Part shown: positions 56,620-64,000 of the stretch, piece by piece | Position numbering within the stretch: the first letter of the stretch is position 1 | How the letters are laid out: the number at the start of each line of letters is the position of its first letter | NCBI GenBank assembly: GCA_025174535.1 | Contig: JALBUN010000012.1 | Span: 248,001-312,000, forward strand | Source of the DNA: Cantharellus purpuraceus | Lineage: Eukaryota > Basidiomycota > Agaricomycetes > Cantharellales > Hydnaceae | Length of the DNA stretch: 64,000 bases | Direction of reading: 5' to 3' | Position numbers and translations under genes: made by a program | The notes under the pieces: model-generated | Told to the model about the DNA's origin: nothing | Databases searched by the model: none | Seen by the model: the letters and a program-made list of their open reading frames with translations, nothing else

Positions 56620-59600
56620 TCACCAACATACCGCTGTAATACGTACATGGTCTAGTGCTTCGGGAAGAGGAACAATGTTCATGTGATTAGGAACAGAGCC
56701 ACCATTCTGCAAAAGGTCGTCGTAAGTCGTCCTAAGCCATCCATCAACTCAGTAGATGACTTACCAATTTCTCCTCATCACATAGACGGAGGCATGCGCG
56801 TAGTTCTCTAGGAAGCTGGGATGGTAAGATGACCACATGGATCGGTGGGTCAAAAGGTCGTCTGGGAGCCGCAACCACAGCAATATTCTTGATGCATAAT
56901 GCAGGATCAAATAAGAAACCCTCGCGATGTGGATAGAGAGGGCTCACCTCCGCCAGAATTAAAGCTAACTGAATGTCCGTACGCTTGCCACGTGCAGCAG
57001 GACTCACGATGACGAAAACCTCCAGTCTACAGTCCACAACAAAAATGGAGTCGTCTGGCAACTCTCGAGCAGAGATGCTTGAGAGACTTTGCACCTAGGG
57101 AGGCTCCGTCCGCTGACGAGTTCCAACTAAGCATAGGAATCCACTCACTGGTAACTTGGTCTTGCTGGAGTCGATGACATGAACTCTTGCTCCCAATCTG
57201 TCCAATTGGCCTCTAAATTTCCAGTAATCGGCATTTGCATAATCATCATTTCCCAAGACCATCCAGAACATCTCATCTTCCTGTCCCTCCTCAAATTCCA
57301 AGACGTTGGCGGAGGCAGTCGTCAAAGACTGTCCATAGGTTAAGGCTACTTTCCGCTCATCCTCAGAGGCACCGCGGCCATGCCAGACATACAGTGCACC
57401 TAAGACTGAAAGGCAGTAGCTGTATGCAGAGCACAAGTTCGAGATATGCTATTGCTCTTAAATCAATGGGGTAGGCAATAATGTCCAATGAAACCACATG
57501 CTTACCAAATCTACTTCATCAACGAATATAGAATCACCGACGCGGTGAACCCGGTGCATGGCGGTGTTTTCGCTTGACCAATGTACTCGTGCACCCTTCA
57601 CAGCGAATGGGAATATATCCTTTGACCTCAGGGGTAGGTGAACTCACCTGTCGAATTGCCAGCACTCCCCCAAGTGTATGAATAAGTCCTGGTGGTTCAG
57701 ACCCTTGGGAGCAAGAGACCTGAATCAAGATCCCTGAGCCTGCAAAAATATCCAGACAGTGTCAAATACCTACACCCATTGTACCAAACCGCTCAGCCAA
57801 TTCAGTCGCTTTACGCTCTTCTTTTTCACCCAGAATGGCATGCCTGCCTTGCCATATCCACACCTTGCTTGAAACGAGCTGTCCAGACAATTCCTTGGCG
57901 CGATGGACAATAGCAACAACTTCAGAATCATAAAACACGTTTGGTTCCCGTGTTACTGCCGTTGCTAAATAACCGGACAACGAAAAAACGTCCACTGAAA
58001 TCGTCTGTAAGTTCAAGTCAGGAGAGAAAGGCACTTCTTTTAAGACTGATTGGAGATTAAACGCAGGTGGCAGTCTATCATGGTGTTCTTCCATTTACGG
58101 TTAGACAAGGAAATACAAATTCAAGAACTCCAACCTAGGTGAACCAACGAGTCTCCCTCCTTGACTGTTTCCTGTTTCCGTTCTGGCTCGGGCTCTGACT
58201 TTGACTCAAGAGGCTCCATTTTCATAACTGCTGCAGGGGGACTCGACTCTTGTAGTCTGTTATTAAACTCGCGGATCTTCGACTGTTCAACTTGCGTAGA
58301 GCCTCTTGATAATGAGCCTTGGGGTGTTGCAGTAGGCGTCTTTTCTTCGACAAGTGGAGGCAGTGTTGGAACGGGAAATCGATCGTAGCTGGACCTTCTT
58401 CGCTCGGGCGGCTGACCTCCTGATACAAAATTCTTTCCCCACCCCGCAATGGCTGCCTTGACGTCCGTACGGGGGGTTTCATCGACCCCATCATCGCCTG
58501 GCAGGTTCTCAGAATGACCTGACATCTCTCGTGACTTAGGCTCAGGTTCTGGTTCTGGTTCAGGCTCAGGCTCAGGCTCAGGTGTCCAGGATGTTTCACG
58601 AATATGTTGTTCATGTTGTTGCAGTGCCTGTGCAACGTCCATAACGGTCGCTCGCTGTCCTGTACTGGGTATACGAGAATGTCGTGAAGGGGTCATGGGT
58701 GATTCATCCTGGCTAGGTGAGGGGCTGGCGGGTGTCATCGGACGTGGGGCGTTTAATGGAGGGGGTGTGGTCTTTCTTATGTTTGGTAACGGACTATAGG
58801 ATGCCGCTGGTGCGGATCCCCCCCCATTTGGAGGTCTTGACTGCATCGGCGAAGCGGGGATTTTCACTTGAACTCGAGGCTGATACACCAGGGCATCCTT
58901 TAACCGTTGGATATTATTCAAGGCAGAAGATTGAGGTTCTTCGAGAGAGGGCACGCCTTGAGGTTGTTTGTCTTTGTACGCGGTTTGAGGAGTTCCCTTG
59001 GCATGGATAGGTGTCGTGGATACCTCAGCAACAGCGGCAGAGTTGGTCGGTCTAGGCTCCGAGAGATCCTTGTTGGTTGCTGTCGCCGATGGACCGGGCG
59101 TTTTCCGTGGCTTGCGAGCGCGATCTCGAGTAGGCTTGCGTACATATCAGGGAAACCAACTTTGATCGAAGTAAGAAACTTGGACTCACATGACTCAATG
59201 GACCCGTAGCGCTAGACAGATCGCGCAGACGTTCTGGCTCATGAGTCTCTACTAGTCTGCTGTTATGTGCAGAGCCAGAGGAAACCGATGAGTTTATTGA
59301 GGCCTGGTGCCTGGGTGGAAGTGATGCAGCGTTGGCCATTCCAGGCAGTCGCACCGGTGCGGCTCTCTCTTGTTCCTCAACTTCGGCTCTGGGCTTAACT
59401 AATCGTGGAGATATAGTACGAGGGACGATCACCTGCTGAGTCGACTTCGATGGTGATATGCTAGGGGATATATATGGCACTTCACGTTGACTGGATGATC
59501 TATTCAAAGTTGAAGGGGACTGGGAAGGCGAGGGCGACACCACATTGGCTTGCCACCTGTCCAAAACAGTTGGTCTTTGACCAGGAGATCCAGAACTAGT

Positions 59601-61106
59601 GCTTCGGTCTTGTTGTACAGGAGTGTCACTATAAAGCTGGGAGCTAGCTTTGACACGCTGTTCCACGAATCCCCGACCTTGGAGCCTGCTGAGGCTTGGA
59701 TGCAAATCTTGCGTAGATGGCGTGACACGAAGAAATGCTGGGGATGGGTTCGAGGAAGCAGCTGTGACCGGGGATGGTTGAACAATAATTTGTGGTTGGA
59801 CAGGGCGTGCCAGAGAAGGCGTCACAATCGGTGATCCGGGTATGGATCGCGTTTGGGGAGTACTTCGACCGGATGATGGGGAATGACTGGTAGCATCCTG
59901 TTGAGAAGATGAACGGGACAAGACAGGCTTTGGAGGTGTTGAAGTTGTTGTCGGTGGGGAACTAATGCGGTTAGGGTCACTCATTCCTGGGAGTGCACGT
60001 CCTTGAGTGGCCAATCTGGAAGACGATGAAGTAAAGACATCCAAAGGCTCTCCATCTGGCTGCCTAGTGAGACGAGGGGCCGAAGCTCGCCCTCCTATCA
60101 CCTCCGCCAAAGAAGTGGGTTTGGGGGGTGTAGTAATAACAGATGACGGCCATGATGAATCACTAGGATACGAGTGCTGGTGCTGTGGTTGGGGGCGAGG
60201 AAACTTAGGCTTTGTTGAGGTATCAGGCGGCATTCTCGGTCGCGGTAAAGGTGCGTCTTCTCGGGATATCTCAAAATTGCGCACAATCTTATCGGAAGGC
60301 TTACGGAGGATATCGGATTTCTTTGGTATTTCAGGAGATGATCTAGCGACTTCGTCAGGGGTTTGTCCTGAGGTGATAACGGAAGCCGGTGAGGTCGTTG
60401 GAACGTTGGATACATTATATTTCGACTCGTTCATGTCTATCTTCGACTCAGAACCCTTGACACCTATTTGTGTTTTGGATGCAAAACGACTTGCAGCGGC
60501 CAAAGCTTCACTGGGGCGTCCGAACACTGGATGAGGACCTTGCCGCCGTGTTTGGTCAAACAAGACTGGATCATGGGAGTCCACTTGGGGAGCAGGCTTG
60601 TTAAGCCTTGGTCCAGTAGCTCTTCCTCCGATAAAAGCTGCTAGGGATGTCCCTTCCTCCTTCGACGTAGAGGCTCCTGACGGCGACACCGACGTATGTA
60701 ACGAACCTAAGGCTGAGGTTGTAGAGCCAGAAAGCTTCTTGAACGCATCCAACTGGTGCTGCTCCCGATCTATAGTAGCTTGGGCATCTTGCTTGGGTTC
60801 ACCTGATGGCGGTGCAACGCTCTTCGCTGTGCATAGGTAGGGCAGTCAGTCACACAAAACGCCCAAGCAGAGAGACGCACTCCAATCTATCGAGCCTGTC
60901 GCAGTATTTCTCCTTCTCGCTCTCTCCAGTCTTGATCGGGTGATTTCCTCCTGAAGCCTGCGCTGCTCCGCCTCTTCATCGCGGTCGACTTCTTGCTGGA
61001 TAGCCTTGATTTTACTTGTCCATTCAGCAAGACCTGCATCTGGGCTGGACTTGGGGAGCTCAAAGGTGCGCCTGCGGGAGGCCGTGGGGCTCGATGGAGA
61101 GTCCAT
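56620..61106 (-). CDS. Gelsolin-repeat protein with long disordered N-terminus (DUF4045-like)
   Basis: Probable actin-binding or severing protein of the fungal DUF4045/gelsolin family. The start is ATG 61106 (MDSPSSPTASRRRTF); the upstream frame begins with TTG. The first coiled segment is GLAEWTSKIKAIQQEVDRDE with RRLQEEITRSRLERARRRN. Then come over 800 disordered Ser/Pro/Thr-rich residues with repeated LAAFIGGRATGPRLNK / LAEVIGGRASAPRLTR motifs and an EP dipeptide repeat. The C-terminal third has gelsolin-like blocks: ISVDVFSLSGYLATAVTREP, KVWIWQGRHA, KATELAERFGTMG and LYVWHGRGASEDER, then DSIFVVDCRLEVFVIVSPAA. The last exon ends HMNIVPLPEALDH and continues to TGA at 56620. Introns are approximate. 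The LxxxIGGRA motif occurs at least twice and may be a binding site (inference). Confidence 0.82.
58541..58585 (-). repeat. EP dipeptide repeat (GGTTCA/GGCTCA hexamer) in coding sequence
   Basis: A tandem hexanucleotide tract encodes about seven Glu-Pro pairs in the disordered part of the gelsolin-repeat protein. Because the unit is six bases, length changes keep the frame. Confidence 0.75.
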
Positions 61107-61801
61107 GAAGGTACGAACCAGGCGCTCAAGCAGCGAGGCTGAGCGCCGGAGCCGCGGGATCAAATACGATATCCAGTTACATAATTTCCCTCATGTGCCT
61201 CTTCTCACCGCCAAGTCACCTTGCCCTGAACTGCACATTGAAATGTTGAATGCGTCGATTCATGGTATAGACGCTGCCATGTAGATCGATGGTTTCAGCA
61301 AAGGCATCTAACTTTGTGCTTCAAGGCATTACATGCTAGGGGCTAGGCAATACGCGCACTCAAACGTTCATTGATCTTTTGTACTTTGCTCGCAATCCCC
61401 ATGCAAATACTATTCCTCATAATGTACACAGCTGACAACTGCTTTATCCTCAGCTCACTAATGCATGCCTCTCTGATTCGGACGTCGATCATGGGAGTTT
61501 CATGACCATGGAGGTCTGATGGATCTGAACTCTCTTGGAGCTCACGCTGTCACCTCTGTGGTAGATCAACATACTTCCCCATAACCGGGTGCTTCGAAGG
61601 AGCGTATTACAATCCGAAGATCTAGGCATTCGATCTGCTACTAAGTCGTGCTTTACTCGTACCAGCGTTGAACTTCAACGTTTTACGATTCGGATCGCCG
61701 GTAGCGAGGGGAAATTAGGTAAATCAATTGCAGTATAGTAGTCCATGCCTGTCTGTGCTAGAGTGTGAGAACTAGTCCAATCTTTAGCCACTTTGCTACG
61801 C
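61107..61801. other. Intergenic, gelsolin-gene promoter side
   Basis: No gene is seen on either strand. The plus-strand frame 61006-61284 is a shadow of the gelsolin gene's first exon. The region should contain the promoter of that gene and the 3' end of the secreted protein gene. Confidence 0.35.
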
Positions 61802-62878
61802 TCAAGCCAACATGCACGATCCAGCGATCACGCTGAGCATCGTTGTAGCAACGACGCCTAAGATGGCTCCTGATACCAACATATCTGAGCGAGCAGCATT
61901 CATGCTCGATTTCTGGTCCAATACTTTCGTTGGTGCGGCGGAAGCTGTGCCTTCTACAACGTCTGAGGGCTGCGGTGCACCTAGGTAAAGTGCCAAGTCG
62001 TTAAAATTATGAACATCATAATGCGAATCATGTGGGGTGCACGCACTCAAGAAACTAGCGCCACATTGTTGAGAGATTGCGCTTTGAACAGCAGGGTTGT
62101 CTGCCAACATCGCCTCATCTGCTTGAAACGTATCAAACGCAGCCTGTATGCACCCAGTGCACTTAAGGCTAGCTGGCAATGAGGAGCCTTGATCCAAAAG
62201 TTGAGAAACGGCGCCGATAGCATTCTCAGGTGAAAGAGGTTCGCCAACGAAGGCTTCGACGTCGAGAAGGGTTGAGGTAGCACACAATGTGTCGTTAGAT
62301 GCCCTTTACAATAAAATAGTAAGAGGTCTGCTCCCAGTTCTAGACCATATATGCCTTACGTCTTGAGACAAGCGATACTTCGAATAGTAGGATAGAACCG
62401 CTGTATATCTTGAACAATGGTCTGGAGGAAACTTTGTGCGAGACCTGTCTTGGCAATTTCTGACTGGCATGAACTTGTAATATTAGCAGCGATGGCACTA
62501 ATTGTCTCATTGCTGCAGGGATCAGCTCTGCATATTCCTTGCAGCCATGTGTTCAAAGATGGAATTGCGGAAAGATTCTTTGGCGACGTGAGGACGGCAG
62601 CAAGTCCTGGCACGTTGAGACACGAGCTGGCTTGTGGGTTGCTGGAAACATTAAGAATGGCTGACTGACATACGCTAGAAATGAAGTATGTCGGATGACG
62701 TTCTATTGAATCGCGTGCGGGGAACACAGTACCTTGACAGACTGCGACGGTGAATTAGAGAAGGTGTTGTGACAGGTCGTACGTTCCTGACCACTCACCC
62801 AGTGCTACTTAAAGGGTTGCTGAGGCTGAAAGCCGCTGTCGCACCAGCGCCAGCGAGGAGGAAAGCAGAATATTTCAT
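61802..62878 (-). CDS. Secreted Cys-containing protein with GPI-like tail
   Basis: Fungal secreted protein of unknown function, similar to basidiomycete proteins with a DUF7729-like domain. The start MKYSAFLLAGAGATAAFSLS is a signal peptide. The mature region has two related halves with regularly spaced cysteines: SVCQSAILNVSSNPQASSCL, WLQGICRADPCSNETISAIA and SSCQSEIAKTGLAQ in the first. The second has SNDTLCATSTLLDVEAFVGE, CTGCIQAAFDTFQ and SQQCGASFLSAC. After a Ser/Ala/Thr-rich linker the protein ends with a hydrophobic helix (VSGAILGVVATTMLSVIAG), which suggests a GPI anchor. At least three introns interrupt it. No enzyme motif is seen; a cell-wall or surface role is inference. Confidence 0.8.
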
Positions 62879-64000
62879 AATAATCGTATTATCTGGCAAG
62901 GGTGGAAGGAGAACTAGTGGCGAAATGTAGTGTAGGACGAGAAAGGGAGTTCATTGTAAATTAGTGTCGCTGACTTTATAACAAACCTACTTAGGGGGAA
63001 GCATTAGGCAATGCATGCAACGCCGCAACGGCCGTGGAGCCTATGGATCACTGGTGATTATTGATAGGTAAGCCCCGATGACTGTGATCTCTTCAGAGTC
63101 GACGCTCACTTTTACACAGCCTCGTACTAATAAAGAAATTCCTGTCCAAGCGCAATGGAGATCCACTAATGGGACAACAAGCTAATGGCGACATCCAAGC
63201 GCGCCACCGCTGCCATGGTTGCGACTCCAACAGTCAATCCTTCTTGATCCCAAATATGCGGCTGCTCCGGGAGTTGCTGGTAATATCGGATCTTTGCTTA
63301 TTCTGTCTGTCAGGTCGTTATCGTGAGACACCTCACAAACCCTAGGTCTCACATAGCCCATAGCTCGGCCGCAAGCCGTGGGCCGAGCCGAGCCAAAGCC
63401 ATGGGCGGCAGGCGGTCTCTGGCCCGGCCTGTGGCTCATAGCTGAGCGCTGAAGCTGAAGCTGAAGCCGTGGCCTGAGGCGTGTGCCGGTGGAGCTGGTA
63501 GGCCCAAAGTCTGTTCTCGCCAGTAAAATATTTGTACTAATAGAAAGCTCTTTCTCTCTACCTTCATGGTGGACACTGCCGCCCGCCCCGTGTGTAGTGA
63601 GTGGCGATGTGGCATCTGTTTGCAACATCGCCACCGCTGCATTTCCAAGGTCGTGTGTGTTATCAGCCACTGAAAGACAATCTCCGAGAGGTGCTCACGC
63701 TATTTATGTTGCTGTGCTGCACGAAAACTGCGGTGATGGGTCCCAAGCCAACCTGTCTCACCGCACAGGCTTAGACGCTTCCTTACATAACCAGAGGCTT
63801 CAAGCGTCGCGTCGAACCTCAAAGATGGCTGAGCGCACCCGTCGCCTTATCGCTATTGCGTATCACTGGCGCTACACTTTTACCCACCTTGGGCACACAT
63901 TAGCGCCTCTGCCTAGTGTTTTGCCTCTCCTGTCATTGGACAAAGCTTCTGTGGTCTTTCTGGGAAATTACCTATTCCTGATCTAAGTGGAGCTCCTTCG
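62879..64000. other. Gap at window end, no supported gene
   Basis: Open frames at 63182-63670 (-) and 63483-63986 (+) overlap on opposite strands, lack domains and run through a low-complexity GC-rich tract, so I do not call either. A partial gene entering from beyond 64000 cannot be excluded. Confidence 0.3.
63361..63485. repeat. GC-rich low-complexity tract
   Basis: About 125 bp made of permuted GAGCC, GCCG, GGCC and CTGAAG words, including GGGCCGAGCCGAGCC and three copies of CTGAAG in a row. It differs sharply from the roughly 50% GC flanks. It looks like a satellite-like or slippage-derived insert, not a gene. Confidence 0.6.

Noticed and set aside
60007..60534. 175-codon plus-strand frame opposite the gelsolin-type gene
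   Set aside because: It mirrors Ser/Pro-rich disordered coding sequence and shows no independent features.
63182..63670. 162-codon minus-strand frame near the window end
   Set aside because: It runs through the GC-rich word tract and has no signal, domain or typical intron pattern.
1..64000. CRISPR arrays, prokaryotic operons or phage-like modules
   Set aside because: No regularly spaced repeats are present, and every well-supported gene is eukaryotic with spliceosomal introns, apart from the single-exon REE1-like gene and the unspliced kinase fragment.

Overview
The window is nuclear DNA of a filamentous basidiomycete, most likely an Agaricomycete (inference). The evidence is dense 47-60 nt introns with GT..CTNAC..AG signals, exons as small as 3-25 nt, a class IV chitin synthase, a Con-6 type conidiation protein, a DOMON/cytochrome b561 protein and an expanded TKL-like kinase family. 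I traced about 24 protein genes plus one pseudogene. I saw no rRNA or tRNA gene, no CRISPR array and no intact transposon.

Layout, left half: class IV chitin synthase (+, 460-4019); an F-box-like protein with an RG-rich tail (+, 4586-7373); a 1.8 kb gene-poor gap; a concentrative nucleoside transporter split into 19 exons (+, 9186-11860); a glycerol-3-phosphate/DHAP acyltransferase (-, 12152-14382); a GPI-type aspartic protease (-, 14707-16743), divergent from a BRE4/ArAE-like membrane protein (+, 16958-21482); API5 (+, 21695-23911); a DOMON-cytochrome b561 protein (+, 24616-26494); ribosomal protein S0 (-, 27012-28035); and a kinase N-lobe fragment (-, 28575-29318).

The accessory core is 28.5-35.3 kb. 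It holds an intact pseudokinase-kinase gene (-, 30043-32354), JAK-like in layout, and a head-to-tail 2.7 kb duplicate (about 32577-35240) that carries a nonsense codon and two frameshifts. A 2.2 kb gene-free stretch follows.

Layout, right half: a large UIM/coiled-coil protein (+, 37210-40437); signal peptidase subunit SPC3 (+); gamma-glutamyltransferase (+); a complex I 21 kDa subunit (-), divergent from a UPF0643 protein (+); a REE1/DUF1349 protein (+); mitochondrial t6A synthase QRI7 (-); a Con-6 protein with a GC-AG intron (-); an HbrB/BIT61 TORC2 subunit (-); the SMC5/6 kleisin NSE4 (+); a 129-aa stefin (cystatin)-like gene (-); a gelsolin-repeat protein with a long disordered N-terminus (-); and a secreted GPI-type protein (-).

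Most genes are housekeeping and show no operon-like relation. The most unusual items are the tandem pseudokinase-kinase locus with its decaying copy, the divergent stefin-like gene whose start codon forms its own exon, and the transporter with 5-nt and 13-nt microexons. Exon sums divisible by three were checked by hand for chitin synthase, the F-box-like gene, the transporter, the acyltransferase, RPS0, the intact kinase, the UIM protein, SPC3, the complex I subunit, UPF0643, Con-6 and the stefin. Other gene models are less finely resolved.
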